This document shows, one piece after another, positions 34,191 through 43,224 of a stretch of 64,000 bases of DNA. The notes beneath the pieces were generated by a model. The model saw nothing but the letters and a program-made list of their open reading frames with translations, did no database searches and had not been told where the DNA came from. Made by a program: the position numbers and the translations under genes. The stretch's first letter is position 1, and the number at the start of each line of letters is the position of its first letter. Source of the DNA: Rugamonas sp. A1-17 (GTDB lineage: Bacteria; Pseudomonadota; Gammaproteobacteria; Burkholderiales; Burkholderiaceae_D). The stretch is from assembly GCA_025548565.1 (NCBI GenBank), contig JAJLPB010000002.1, forward strand, positions 62,001-126,000. Direction: 5' to 3'.

Positions 34191-35333
34191 ATGAGCGGAT
34201 CGAATCGCGCGCCGCTGCGCACCCCGCAGGCCTACCCGGAGCACGCGCTGCCGCCCGGGGTGAGCAGGCTGCCCCGCCCGGCCGCGCTGGTCAAGGCGCA
34301 GGCGCTGGCCTTCCTGATGTTTGAAAAACCCGACCTGGAGGCCACCGCCGCCTTCCTGGCCGACTTCGGCATGCGCCCGGTGGCGCACGACGGCGAGCAG
34401 TTACTGATGCGCGGCGCCGATTCCGCCCCCTGCATCTACCTGGCGAGGCGCGGCGCGCGCTCGCGCTACGTGGGCGCGGCCTTCAGCGTGGCCGGCGAAG
34501 ACCAACTGGCGCGGCTCGAAGCCGGGGCCGGCGCGCGGCGGCTGCCGGCCGGCGCGGTGCCGGGCGGCGGCAGCGGCGTCGAACTGGTGGACCCGGCCGG
34601 CAACCTGCTGTGGCTGGTCTGCGGCCAGCAGCCGCTGGCGCCGCTGCCGCTGCGCGCGCCGCTGCATCCGCACACCAACAGCGTCGGCCTGCTGCCGCGC
34701 GTCAACGCCACCGTGCGTCCGCCGCTGGAGCCGGCCGCCATCGCCCGGCTGGGCCATGTGGTGCTGCAGACAGTCGATTTCGCCGGCATGGCGCAGTGGT
34801 ATATGCGCCACCTGGGCCTGATCCCCACCGACGTGCAATACCTGGAGGACGGCACGCCGACGCTGTGCTTCTTCCGGCTCGACCTGGGCGCGGCGCCGGC
34901 CGACCACCACAGCTTCGTGCTGGCCGGCGGCATCGAGGAAAAATACGAGCACAGCGCCTACGAGGTGGTCGACCTGGACGCGCTGGGCCAGGGCCACAAC
35001 GTGTTGCGCGCCAACGGCCACCGCCACATGTGGGGCATCGGCCGCCATGTGCTGGGCAGCCAGCTGTTCGACTACTGGTACGACCCGGACGGCATGGAGT
35101 TCGAGCACTACACCGACGGCGACGTGTTCACCGCCGACCATCCCACCCATTACGTGCCGCTGGAGCTGTCGAGCATCTGGGCCTGGGGCGACGACGTGCC
35201 GGCCTCGATGGGCGTGCGGCGCGACCTCGGCACGCTGTTCAAGGTGGCGCGGCTGCTGTGGCAGGGGCGGCTGCCGCTGGCGCGCCTGAAGCTGCTGGGG
35301 CGCGCCATGGGCCGCCCGCGCCCGTGGCTGTAG
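34191..35333 (+). CDS. Two-domain VOC extradiol dioxygenase-like protein
   Basis: The protein has 380 residues from the ATG at 34191, preferred over the ATG at 34188 because AAGGAG is 5 bases upstream of it. It contains two vicinal-oxygen-chelate modules (about 35-145 and 180-315). The C-terminal one keeps the metal ligands of type I extradiol dioxygenases: His in LGHVVLQT, His in the GIGRHVLGSQ region and Glu in GMEFEHYTDG. The family opens catechol-like rings next to the hydroxyls using Fe(II) or Mn(II). It is the first gene of a five-gene operon under the TetR-type site. The downstream FAH hydrolase would act on the ring-fission product. The substrate is not predictable from the sequence. 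Confidence 0.8.
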   Translation: MSGSNRAPLRTPQAYPEHALPPGVSRLPRPAALVKAQALAFLMFEKPDLEATAAFLADFGMRPVAHDGEQLLMRGADSAPCIYLARRGARSRYVGAAFSVAGEDQLARLEAGAGARRLPAGAVPGGGSGVELVDPAGNLLWLVCGQQPLAPLPLRAPLHPHTNSVGLLPRVNATVRPPLEPAAIARLGHVVLQTVDFAGMAQWYMRHLGLIPTDVQYLEDGTPTLCFFRLDLGAAPADHHSFVLAGGIEEKYEHSAYEVVDLDALGQGHNVLRANGHRHMWGIGRHVLGSQLFDYWYDPDGMEFEHYTDGDVFTADHPTHYVPLELSSIWAWGDDVPASMGVRRDLGTLFKVARLLWQGRLPLARLKLLGRAMGRPRPWL

Positions 35334-35374
35334 GCGCCCTTTCATACCCAACTCATTCAAGACAGGAGAACAAT

Positions 35375-36331
35375 ATGGCAATCACCGTGGTCCGTTTTTT
35401 GTACCAGGACGAGGCCCGCTGGGGCGTGGTGCACCAGGGCCGCGTCGCGCTGCTGCCGGGGCGCTACGCCAGCACGGCCGACTTCATCAACGAGGGCATG
35501 GTGGCGGCCCAGGCCAGCACGCCGCAGCAGGCGCTGCTGGACCTGGCGCTGGTGACGCTGCTCTCGCCCATCACCAGCGACCGCCAGTTCCTGTGCCAGG
35601 GCATCAACTACGCCAGCCACGTGCGCGAGTCCGGCATGGACCCGGCGCGGATCGGCTTCAACACCTTGTTCACCAAGGCGCCGTCGTCGCTGGCGTCCGC
35701 ACATGACGACGTGGTGCGCCCGGCCCATGTGCGGCTGCTGGACTACGAGATCGAACTGGGCCTGGTGATGAAGCGGCCGCTGCGCGCCGCCGCCACCATC
35801 GGCAGCGGCGAGTTGCATCACTGGCTGGCCGGCATCACCATCGTCAACGACATCAGCGCGCGCGACGTGCAACTGCCGCAGGGCCAGTTCTACAAGGGCA
35901 AGAGCTACCGAACCTTCGGCCCGGCCGGGCCGTACCTGCTGCTGCTGGACGCGGCCGAATGGCTGCGCTGGCCGGAGCTGCGCATGCGGCTGGCGGTCAA
36001 CGGCCAGCCGCGCCAGGACAGCTTGTGCGGCGACATGATCTTCAAGCCGCACCAGACGCTGACCGAGGTGTCGGGCCTGCACGACCTGGAGCCGGGCGAC
36101 CTGATCGCCACCGGCACCCCGGCCGGCTGCGCCGCGCGCGCGCCGGGCAAGCTGGTCATGTGGATCATGAAGCACTTCATGTCGGACGCCACCAAATGGC
36201 GGCTGTTCATCCAGAAGGGCTTGAGCAATCCGGCCTACCTGCAGCCGGGCGACGTGGTCACCGCCACTATCCGCAGCGACGACGGCCGGCTCGACCTGGG
36301 CGAGCAGCGCAACCGGGTGGTGGCGGCGTGA
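35375..36331 (+). CDS. FAH-family hydrolase (acylpyruvase/ring-fission product hydrolase)
   Basis: The protein has 318 residues with AGGAGA before the ATG. The fumarylacetoacetate-hydrolase fold is shown by QGINYASHVRESG, the metal-binding DYEIELGLVM acidic pair, and GKSYRTFGPAGPYLL with GDLIATGTPAG. FAH enzymes cleave the C-C bond of acylpyruvates or similar ring-fission products using Mg. It lies 41 bp after the dioxygenase and overlaps the next gene by 4 bases. In this operon it should split the meta-cleavage product, or its decarboxylated form, into two small acids. It differs clearly from the FAH gene at 48625-49491 of the sugar pathway. Confidence 0.85.
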   Translation: MAITVVRFLYQDEARWGVVHQGRVALLPGRYASTADFINEGMVAAQASTPQQALLDLALVTLLSPITSDRQFLCQGINYASHVRESGMDPARIGFNTLFTKAPSSLASAHDDVVRPAHVRLLDYEIELGLVMKRPLRAAATIGSGELHHWLAGITIVNDISARDVQLPQGQFYKGKSYRTFGPAGPYLLLLDAAEWLRWPELRMRLAVNGQPRQDSLCGDMIFKPHQTLTEVSGLHDLEPGDLIATGTPAGCAARAPGKLVMWIMKHFMSDATKWRLFIQKGLSNPAYLQPGDVVTATIRSDDGRLDLGEQRNRVVAA

Positions 36332-37356
36332 GCGCGCCCCGCATGGCGGCCGTGGTCGAGCGGTTCGGCGGCGCCGGCGCGCTGCGCGTGCGCGAGACGG
36401 CGCCGCCGCGCCCGGGCCGGGGCCAGGTCGTGGTGCGGGTGGCGGCGGCCTCGATCAACCCGATCGACGTGCGGCGCCGCGCCGGCTACGGCCGCAAGCT
36501 GTTCGGCTTGATGGGCGCGGCGCGCCTGCCGCTGGTGCTGGGCAACGACTTCGCCGGCACCGTGTGCGCGGTCGGCCCCGGTGTGACCGCCTGGCGCGAG
36601 GGCGACGCGGTGTTCGGCGCCAAGCCGCCGTCGCGCCACGGCAGCCACGCCAGCCACGTCACGGTCGACGCCCGCCATGTGCTGGCGCAGCCGGCCCGCG
36701 TCACGCCGGTCCAGCTGGCGACGCTGCCGTACAACTTCCTGACCGTGTGCCGCGCGCTGGACGGCGCCGGCCTGACCCGCGCCAGCGCGCCGGGCCGCCA
36801 GGTGCTGGTGCACGGCGGCTCGGGCGGACTGGGCATGATCGCCATCGCCCTGCTCAAGCAGCTGGGCGCGCATGTGACCACCACCGCCGGCGAGCACGGG
36901 CTGGCGGCCTGCCGCGCGGCCGGCGCCGACCTGGTGCTGGACCGTCGCCTGCTGCCGCTGGAGGCGCTGCCGCGCCGCTTCGCCGCCACACTCAACTTCG
37001 CGCACTGGCACGACGACGCGGCGCTGGTGGCGCGGCTGGCGCCGGACGCGCTGGGCCACGCCACCACCGTCCATCCGCTGCTGGCGCAGATCGACCGCTA
37101 CGGCCTGGCCGGCGGCGCGCTGGCGGCGCTGGCGGGCAAGCGCCGCGGCGCGGCCGGAGTGCCGCGCGGCGCGCGCTACGCGTGGACCGTGTTCCGGCCC
37201 GACGACGGCGCCCTCGACTGGCTGGCCGAATACGCGGTCGCGCGCAAGGTGGCGCCAACGCTGCAGGCGTTCCGCATGGGCGAGGTGGCGGCCGCGCATG
37301 TGCATGTCGAGGAGCGCCGGCTGGGCCGCGCCGTGCTGTTGCCGAATAATTTTTAA
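36328..37356 (+). CDS. MDR-family zinc-free alcohol dehydrogenase/quinone reductase-like
   Basis: The protein has 342 residues from a GTG at 36328 that overlaps the previous TGA by 4 bases; an ATG at 36343 is an alternative. The GroES-like half includes INPIDVRRRAGYG and PLVLGNDFAGTVCAVG. The NAD(P)-binding half has the VHGGSGGLGMIAIALLKQLG Rossmann motif. The zinc-binding Cys cluster is absent, so it belongs to the quinone oxidoreductase/reticulon-4-interacting-like branch, which reduces enones or quinones with NADPH. It may reduce a double bond of a catabolic intermediate. Confidence 0.82.
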   Translation: MSAPRMAAVVERFGGAGALRVRETAPPRPGRGQVVVRVAAASINPIDVRRRAGYGRKLFGLMGAARLPLVLGNDFAGTVCAVGPGVTAWREGDAVFGAKPPSRHGSHASHVTVDARHVLAQPARVTPVQLATLPYNFLTVCRALDGAGLTRASAPGRQVLVHGGSGGLGMIAIALLKQLGAHVTTTAGEHGLAACRAAGADLVLDRRLLPLEALPRRFAATLNFAHWHDDAALVARLAPDALGHATTVHPLLAQIDRYGLAGGALAALAGKRRGAAGVPRGARYAWTVFRPDDGALDWLAEYAVARKVAPTLQAFRMGEVAAAHVHVEERRLGRAVLLPNNF

Positions 37357-37378
37357 ACCAAGAAAACGGAGACCATCC

Positions 37379-39322
37379 ATGCCTGACCCTACCCCCAACG
37401 CGGCGGCGCAAGCCGCCGGCATCCGCTCGCTGGACGAGCTGACCGCCTACGAGCAAACCCCGTGGCAGCAGCAGCTGCCGGCCCGCAGCACCTACGAGCT
37501 GCTGCGCCAGGCCTGCGCGCGTCATCCGCAACGCACGGCGCTGCGCTTCGTGCCGACTGGCGCGCCGGACGGACCGGAATACGCGGTCGACTACGGCACG
37601 CTGCTGGCGCAGGTGACGCGCGCCGCGAACGCCTTCCACCGCGCCGGCGTGACGCCCGGCCAGGCGGTGACGCTGCTGCTGCCCAACCTGCCCGAGACCC
37701 ACTACGCCCAGCTGGGCGCGCAGGCGGCCGGCATCGCCAGCCCGGTCAACCCCATGCTCGACGTCGAGCACATCGCCAGCATCGTCGACGCCACCGGGGC
37801 CGTGGCGCTGGTGGCGCTGGCGCCAACACCCGACAGCGACATCTGGGCCAAGGCGGTGGCGCTGGCCGAGCGCTGCCCGTCGCTGCGCACGCTGTTCGTG
37901 GTCAGCCCGGCGCAGTATGCCGATCCGGCCGGCCGTGCCGGGCTCGACGCGCTGTACCAGGCCGCCCTCAAACCGCAGCGCGACGGCCTGCGCATCGTGC
38001 GGTTCGACGCCGCGCTGCGCGCCGAGCCGTCGGAGCGGCTGGTGTCGGGCCGCGTGATCGACGGCGGCGAGCGCTGCGCCTACTTCCACACCGGCGGCAC
38101 CACCGGCCTGCCGAAGATCGCCATCCACACGCATCTGAACGAAACCTTCGTCGCCTGCATGCTGGGCGCGCTGGAGCCGCAACCGCATGTGGTGCTGTGC
38201 GGCCTGCCGCTGTTCCACGTCAACGGCGCCATGGTGACCGGGCTGGCCGCCTTCCACGGCGGCTGGGAGGTGGTGATGCTGACGCCGCAGGGTTATCGCG
38301 GCAAGGACGTGCTGCCTCACTTCTGGCCGCTGGTGGAGCGCTTCCGCGCCACCACCTTCAGCGCCGTGCCGACCGTCTTCGCGGCGCTGGCCGGCCTGTC
38401 GCGCGACGGCGCCGACCTGTCGTCGCTGCGCCACGCCTTCTGCGGCGCGGCGCCGCTGCCGGCCGAGGTGGCGCGCCGTTTCGAGGCGGCGGCCGGCATT
38501 CCGCTGTGCGAGGGCTACGGCCTGACCGAGGGCGCCTGCATCTCGACCGTCAACCCGACCGGCGGCGGCCACCGCGCCGGCAGCGTGGGGCTGCGCCTGC
38601 CGCACCAGGCGCTGCGGGCGTGGCGCGTGGACGGCGCCGGCCTGGCGACCAGTGCCTGCCCCACCGGCGAGGTGGGCGTGATCGGCATCGCCGGGCCGAA
38701 CGTGTTCCCCGGCTACCTGAACGCGCACGACAACCGGGGCATCTGGCTGGCGCCGGGCTGGCTCAACACCGGCGACCTGGGTTACCTGGACGCGGACGGC
38801 TATCTGCACCTGACCGGCCGCGCCAAGGACCTGATCATCCGTGGCGGCCACAATATCGACCCGGCCATGATCGAGGACGCGCTGCTGCGCCATCCGGCGG
38901 TGGCGCAGGCGGCGGCGGTGGGCCAGCCGGACGAGCATGCCGGCGAGCTGCCGGTGGCCTACGTCACGCTCAAGACCGGCGCCGCCATCGCGGCCGGGCA
39001 GCTGCTGGAGGAGGTGCGCGGGCTGGTGGCCGAACGCGCCGCCGCGCCGGTGCGCATCGAGCTGCTGGCACAGATCCCGCTGACGGCGATCGGCAAGATC
39101 GCCAAGGCCGAGCTGCGCATGCGCGCCGCCGCCCATGTGTTCGGCCAGAAGCTGGAGCAGCTGGGCATCGCCGCCGGCGTCACGGTGCGCGCGGACATAC
39201 GGCGTGGCGCGGTGGCGGTGCTCGATGTGGCCGCGCCACAGGCCGAGCAGGCCCGCGCCGCGCTGGCCCGCTTCGGCTATCCGATCGATCTCGCGCCGGC
39301 GGACGGCAAGGAGCCGGCATGA
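37379..39322 (+). CDS. Acyl-CoA synthetase (AMP-forming)
   Basis: The protein has 647 residues from the ATG at 37379, with GGAG about 8 bases upstream. ANL-superfamily motifs are present: the phosphate-binding HTGGTTGLPKIAIHTH, the GYGLTEGACIS adenylation motif, and TGDLGYLDADGYLHLTGR with KDLIIRGGHNIDP, where the C-terminal domain rotates. About 100 extra residues after the usual end make it longer than simple acyl-CoA ligases. It activates a carboxylic acid, perhaps an aromatic or branched acid feeding this pathway or a side chain released by it. It shares ATGA with the next gene. Confidence 0.88.
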   Translation: MPDPTPNAAAQAAGIRSLDELTAYEQTPWQQQLPARSTYELLRQACARHPQRTALRFVPTGAPDGPEYAVDYGTLLAQVTRAANAFHRAGVTPGQAVTLLLPNLPETHYAQLGAQAAGIASPVNPMLDVEHIASIVDATGAVALVALAPTPDSDIWAKAVALAERCPSLRTLFVVSPAQYADPAGRAGLDALYQAALKPQRDGLRIVRFDAALRAEPSERLVSGRVIDGGERCAYFHTGGTTGLPKIAIHTHLNETFVACMLGALEPQPHVVLCGLPLFHVNGAMVTGLAAFHGGWEVVMLTPQGYRGKDVLPHFWPLVERFRATTFSAVPTVFAALAGLSRDGADLSSLRHAFCGAAPLPAEVARRFEAAAGIPLCEGYGLTEGACISTVNPTGGGHRAGSVGLRLPHQALRAWRVDGAGLATSACPTGEVGVIGIAGPNVFPGYLNAHDNRGIWLAPGWLNTGDLGYLDADGYLHLTGRAKDLIIRGGHNIDPAMIEDALLRHPAVAQAAAVGQPDEHAGELPVAYVTLKTGAAIAAGQLLEEVRGLVAERAAAPVRIELLAQIPLTAIGKIAKAELRMRAAAHVFGQKLEQLGIAAGVTVRADIRRGAVAVLDVAAPQAEQARAALARFGYPIDLAPADGKEPA

Positions 39323-40923
39323 GTCCCGCCCATGCCACGGCCGCCGCCCTGCCGGCATCGGTCGATGTGCTGCTGGTCGGCCTGGGGCCGGTCGGCGCGG
39401 CCGCCGCCAACCTGCTGGGACGCTACGGCGTGCGCACGCTGGCGATCGACAAGGCCACCGAGGTGTTCACGATGCCGCGCGCCATCGCGCTCGACAACGA
39501 GGCGCTGCGCATCCTGCAACTGGCCGGGCTGGAGGAAGGCGCGTTCGAGGTCCACGCCATCTCCAAGGTGCAGATGCACTCGCCGCTGTTCGGCCCCTAC
39601 GCGCGGGCCAACACCGCCGGCGACCTGGATGGCCATCCGCGCCTGGCCACCTTCTACCAGCCGGAGCTCGAGCGCGTGCTGCGCGCGCGGCTGGCGCGGT
39701 ATGCCTGCGTGCAGACCGCGCTCGGCGTCGAGATGCTGGACTACGCCGAGACCACCGGCGGCATGGCCGTCACGCTCCGGCAGGCAGACGGCACGCTGGC
39801 CACGGTGCAGGCGCGCTACCTGGTGGGCGTGGACGGCGCCGGCTCGCCGGTGCGCCACCGCGCCGGCCTGGGCTTCGAGGGCAAGACCTTCAGCGAGGAC
39901 TGGCTGGTGGTGGACGCCATCGGCGTGCCCGATCCGATCGACCACATCGAATTCATCTGCGATCCGCGCCGGCCGACGCCGCACATGGTGGCGCCGGGCG
40001 GCCGCCAGCGCTGGGAGTTCAAGCTGGCGCCGGGCGAGACCCGCGAGCAGATGGAACGCCCGGAGCAAATCCGCGCGCTGCTGGCGCCGTGGTGCGACAC
40101 CGACCTGGTCACCGTCGAGCGCACCGCCGTGTACCGCTTCCACGCGCGCATCGTCGAGCGCTTCTCGCGCGGGCGCGTGTTTCTGGCGGGCGACGCCGCG
40201 CACATCACGCCGCCGTTCGTGGGCCAGGGCCTGGTGGCCGGTCTGCGCGATGTGGCCAACCTGAGCTGGAAACTGGCGTGGGTGGTGCATGGGCGCGCAT
40301 CGCCGGCCATCCTGGACAGCTACGACACCGAACGCCGTCCGCACGCCAAGTCCATCATCCAGATGGCGCTGCTGATGGGCAGGCTGGTGATGCCGGCCAA
40401 CCGCCTGGCGGCGCTAGGCGTGCACGGCCTGATGGCGCTGATGCAGCGTCTGCCGGTGACGCGCGCCTGGTTCCAGGACCTGAAGATCAAGCCGCTCAAC
40501 CGCTTCGGACGCGGCCTGTTCCAGCCGGGTGCGGGACGCGCGCGGCTCGTGCGCGGCGGCCTGCTGCCGCAAGGGCTGGTGCGCGCCGGCGCGGACGCGG
40601 CCTGCCAGCCCAGCGACGACGTGCTGGGCCCGCACCTGAACCTGATCGGCTTCGGCTGCGACGCGCTGGCCGCGCTCAGCCCGGCGCTGCGGGAGCGCTG
40701 GGCGCGCGCCGGCGGGCGCATCGTGCAGCTGCGCCATCGCGGCCAGCTGGGCGCGGCGGCCGATTCGTGGGAATGCATGACCGACTGCCTGGTGCCGAAC
40801 GCGGCGCCGGTCGGCTGGGTGGCCGTGGTGCGGCCGGACCGCACCGTGCTGCACGACGGCCCGCTGGACCAGATCGACGATATCGTCGGCACGGCGCTGG
40901 CCTTGCTGGGCGCCGCCAGCTGA
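39319..40923 (+). CDS. FAD-dependent aromatic hydroxylase (MhpA-like)
   Basis: The protein has 534 residues. The start at 39319 overlaps the ligase stop by 4 bases. Class A flavoprotein monooxygenase motifs: LLVGLGPVGAAAANLL (FAD dinucleotide fold, near residue 18), the DG segment YLVGVDGAGSPVRH, and VFLAGDAAHITPPFVGQG (flavin ribityl contact). The overall form is like 3-(3-hydroxyphenyl)propionate hydroxylase, which adds a hydroxyl next to a phenolic OH with NAD(P)H and O2, giving a catechol for ring cleavage. It is the last gene of the operon and is followed by a strong terminator. Confidence 0.88.
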   Translation: MSPAHATAAALPASVDVLLVGLGPVGAAAANLLGRYGVRTLAIDKATEVFTMPRAIALDNEALRILQLAGLEEGAFEVHAISKVQMHSPLFGPYARANTAGDLDGHPRLATFYQPELERVLRARLARYACVQTALGVEMLDYAETTGGMAVTLRQADGTLATVQARYLVGVDGAGSPVRHRAGLGFEGKTFSEDWLVVDAIGVPDPIDHIEFICDPRRPTPHMVAPGGRQRWEFKLAPGETREQMERPEQIRALLAPWCDTDLVTVERTAVYRFHARIVERFSRGRVFLAGDAAHITPPFVGQGLVAGLRDVANLSWKLAWVVHGRASPAILDSYDTERRPHAKSIIQMALLMGRLVMPANRLAALGVHGLMALMQRLPVTRAWFQDLKIKPLNRFGRGLFQPGAGRARLVRGGLLPQGLVRAGADAACQPSDDVLGPHLNLIGFGCDALAALSPALRERWARAGGRIVQLRHRGQLGAAADSWECMTDCLVPNAAPVGWVAVVRPDRTVLHDGPLDQIDDIVGTALALLGAAS

Positions 40924-40975
40924 CAACCGCACTCCCCCGGCCCCGCCGGTGAATTCTTCGCACCGGGGCTTTTAT

Positions 40976-41006
40976 CCCGCCGCAGCAACGCGGCGGGATT
41001 TTTTTT
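40976..41006 (+). terminator. Rho-independent terminator of the aromatic operon
   Basis: Arms 40976-40983 and 40990-40997 (CCCGCCGC/GCGGCGGG) with a 6-base loop are followed by A and eight T. This is a textbook intrinsic terminator 52 bases after the hydroxylase stop. Confidence 0.9.
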
Positions 41007-41015
41007 GGATGCCCG

Positions 41016-41723
41016 TCATGGCGTGAAGGGAGTGCGTTTGGCAGCGCGGCGCTTCCTGCGGCGGGCGGCTTTTCCGGAACCGGTCTTGCGCTGACCGCCA
41101 TTGCCATGCGCTGGCGCCGATACTGCAAGCGGGCGAGTACCGGTTTGACGCGGGCTGGTTTGGTTCGGCCAGGTGTCGCGCGCGGCGAGCCGCGTTGGAG
41201 CGGGAGCGCGTTCGACGTCGGCCGCGCGGTTGCCCACCTGCGCGCCGCCCTCCTGCAAGCGCGCTATCGCGGCTGTTTGTGCCAAACGGCATACGTCGGC
41301 CAGCAGCCATTCGTTGCTGCCGGGGAGGCGCAACCACACGGCTTTCCATGCATTGCGGTTGCCGCTGCCGCACAGGTTCGCGAAGCACGATGGCGATACC
41401 GTGTGCCCTTCATAGTTGATTTCCGCTCCCACCACCGTGGCGAAATAGCGCTGGTGCCCGAAGCTGGCGCGCAGCCTCGTACCCTCGGGCAGAAAGACCT
41501 GCTTCCATTGGTAGCCCGTCTCGGTTGTCGCTGCAGGTTGCTGCGAGGGTGGTGGCGGAGGATTGATGTAGTTGCGGATCGCTTCGATAACGAACGGCTC
41601 CTGCGCCAGCGAATCCGACCAGAAATTGCCGGTGAATTCGCCCAGCTCGACCAGCACATCGTCAGGGACGCGGATCGGGAACTGGAGGTTGTACGTGGGC
41701 TTAATCTTGGGTGAGGTAGGCAT
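41016..41723 (-). CDS. Hypothetical protein with a small beta domain and basic tail
   Basis: The protein has 235 residues, not assigned to a named family. Residues about 72-145 (VFLPEGTRLRASFG, YFATVVGAEINYEGHTVSPS, NRNAWKAVWLRLPGS) resemble the small domains found with restriction-modification or phage proteins (RAMA or DUF2924-like), which is only a pattern resemblance. A Pro-rich linker lies near 54-62, and the last 25 residues are strongly basic (RRRKRRAAKR), suggesting nucleic-acid binding. It is oriented against the aromatic operon, is isolated between its terminator and an AT-rich repeat region, and looks like an insertion. It could regulate itself through the repeats at 41741-41957. 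Confidence 0.5.
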   Translation of the reverse strand: MPTSPKIKPTYNLQFPIRVPDDVLVELGEFTGNFWSDSLAQEPFVIEAIRNYINPPPPPSQQPAATTETGYQWKQVFLPEGTRLRASFGHQRYFATVVGAEINYEGHTVSPSCFANLCGSGNRNAWKAVWLRLPGSNEWLLADVCRLAQTAAIARLQEGGAQVGNRAADVERAPAPTRLAARDTWPNQTSPRQTGTRPLAVSAPAHGNGGQRKTGSGKAARRRKRRAAKRTPFTP

Positions 41724-41740
41724 TGGGGGCTCTCTAAAAT

Positions 41741-41957
41741 CGGGTTTTACTAAGCGCTGCTAACCACTACTAACCTGTACTACACAGCGCTATCGCGTAA
41801 TAAAAATGCCGTGCCGAATACGAATGACCACTAATTTTTCGGCCTGCATTTGTTAGAGGCGATTAGTCGTTTTTAGTTCCGAAAATAGCGCGGAATCGCA
41901 CGAAATATCAGTGGTTAGCACTGAGTAGTAGTGGTTAGCGCATTTTAGTAAAAGCCG
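41741..41957. repeat. 217-bp element bounded by 32-bp imperfect inverted repeats
   Basis: Positions 41741-41772 and 41926-41957 are inverted copies matching at 26 of 32 bases. A related 20-bp unit AGTGGTTAGC... repeats directly at 41910-41929 and 41930-41949. The region is much more AT-rich than its neighbours. There is no obvious target duplication and no gene inside. It lies immediately upstream of the hypothetical gene and may be its operator, a small non-autonomous element or a remnant of a replication or partition site. Confidence 0.6.
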
Positions 41958-42038
41958 AAAAAATAGGCCCCCCTTCACCTATACCCCTACAAATCCGCGC
42001 GGATGACAACACAAGCACCCCGATTTTCGAAAAATATA

Positions 42039-42070
42039 TTGACATCATTTTCAAGATGACTAATATGTCA
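42039..42070 (+). promoter_or_regulatory. Promoter and TetR-type operator of the MetA-like gene
   Basis: TTGACA (42039-42044), 16 bp, TAATAT (42061-42066), with TGAC-N6-GTCA at 42057-42070 across the -10. The layout, including the 16-bp spacer and the ATTGACATCA start, equals that at 34131-34164. Confidence 0.7.
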
Positions 42071-42109
42071 TTATAAAAACCATCGAAGCACACCTACAAA
42101 GGAGACAGC

Positions 42110-43195
42110 ATGACCCGATCGATCTTTTCCGCCCTAGCGGCGTTCGCCCTCATGGCTGGTGGCACGGCCGATGCGGCCGAGGGCTTTGAGCCGCGCTACA
42201 ACCTCGCCGGCAGCCTGGGCGGCGAGCTGTTCGCCCCGCCCGACCAACCCGGCTGGGCCGGCGCGCTGGCCGTCACCCGCATCCACGTCGAAAAGGTGAC
42301 CGGCGACGACGGCCGGAAGCTCACCCAGCCCATCCCCGGCGGCGCGGTGCCGCTGCCGGGCGCGCCGGAGGCGCTGTATCCCGCGTACGGCGGCAACCTC
42401 GCCACCATCGACGGCACCGGCACCTTCACCCGCTCGGACCTGGTGCTGGCCTACCTGACCACCGACCGCTACGCGGGCGGCCGGCTGGCCTTCGTGGTCG
42501 ACGTGCCGTATGCGCGCAAGCAGCAATCCATCGTGGCCAGCGCGCCGACGCCGGCGCTGCAATGGAACCCTGCGGTGCCGGTCGCCACGCAGGCCGCCGT
42601 GCAGGGCCAGTTCGGCGCGCAGTACCAGGGCGCGCTGGCGGCGGAAAGCGCCGACGCCACCGGAACGCTCAGCGGCATCGGTGACGTCGAGCTGCAGGCC
42701 GGCTGGCTGTATGTGGGCGACCGGGTGCGGGTGCTGGCGGGCGGCTCGGTGATCCTGCCGACCGGGAAGTACGACAGCGGCCCGGCGCCCGACATCGGGA
42801 CCGGCCACTACACCACGCTGCGGCCCACGCTGCAACTGGGCTACTTGCCGACGCCGGACGTGGCGCTGGCCGCCAAGCTGTCGCTGGGCCTGAACAGCCG
42901 CAACCACGACAACCAGCTCCGCAGCGGCAACTGGGCCGGCATGGAACTGGCGGCCGGCTACAAGACGCCGCTCGGCATCGTCGGGCTGCACGCGATCCAC
43001 CTGCGCCAGTACCAGGACGACGACAATAATCCGCTCGGCACCAGCCGCTTCCGCTCGACCAACACCGGCGCGTTCTTCACCACCAGGATCGCGCCGATCG
43101 ACACGGTGGTGACGGTCCAGTACATCGCCACCACGGCCTCGCGCAACGCCAAGGCCGGCAGCTTCACGCAGGTCCGGCTGATCAAGCTGTGGTGA
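42110..43195 (+). CDS. MetA-pathway (phenol degradation) outer-membrane protein
   Basis: The protein has 361 residues with a signal peptide ending near TADAA (residue 23) and AAGGAG before the ATG. It has the many beta-strands and the form of the SphA/MetA-pathway-of-phenol-degradation transporter family: GNLATIDGTGTFTRSDL, LSGIGDVELQAGWLY, PTGKYDSG and a final RLIKLW strand. These proteins are found in aromatic and hydrocarbon catabolic clusters and are thought to help uptake across the outer membrane. Its promoter matches that of the aromatic operon base for base at key positions, so it is most likely part of the same regulon despite the interrupting hypothetical gene. Confidence 0.85.
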   Translation: MTRSIFSALAAFALMAGGTADAAEGFEPRYNLAGSLGGELFAPPDQPGWAGALAVTRIHVEKVTGDDGRKLTQPIPGGAVPLPGAPEALYPAYGGNLATIDGTGTFTRSDLVLAYLTTDRYAGGRLAFVVDVPYARKQQSIVASAPTPALQWNPAVPVATQAAVQGQFGAQYQGALAAESADATGTLSGIGDVELQAGWLYVGDRVRVLAGGSVILPTGKYDSGPAPDIGTGHYTTLRPTLQLGYLPTPDVALAAKLSLGLNSRNHDNQLRSGNWAGMELAAGYKTPLGIVGLHAIHLRQYQDDDNNPLGTSRFRSTNTGAFFTTRIAPIDTVVTVQYIATTASRNAKAGSFTQVRLIKLW

Positions 43196-43224
43196 ACGGC
43201 CCGGCGGCATGGACTGACGATAAC

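Noticed and set aside
37462..40923. A ligase-hydroxylase fusion protein
   Set aside because: The first part reads the ligase gene in a wrong frame. The ligase (37379-39322) and hydroxylase (39319-40923) are separate genes overlapping by ATGA.
41741..41957. A CRISPR array, because of short repeats
   Set aside because: The repeats are inverted as well as direct, few in number, and not separated by spacers of equal length. No cas gene is near.
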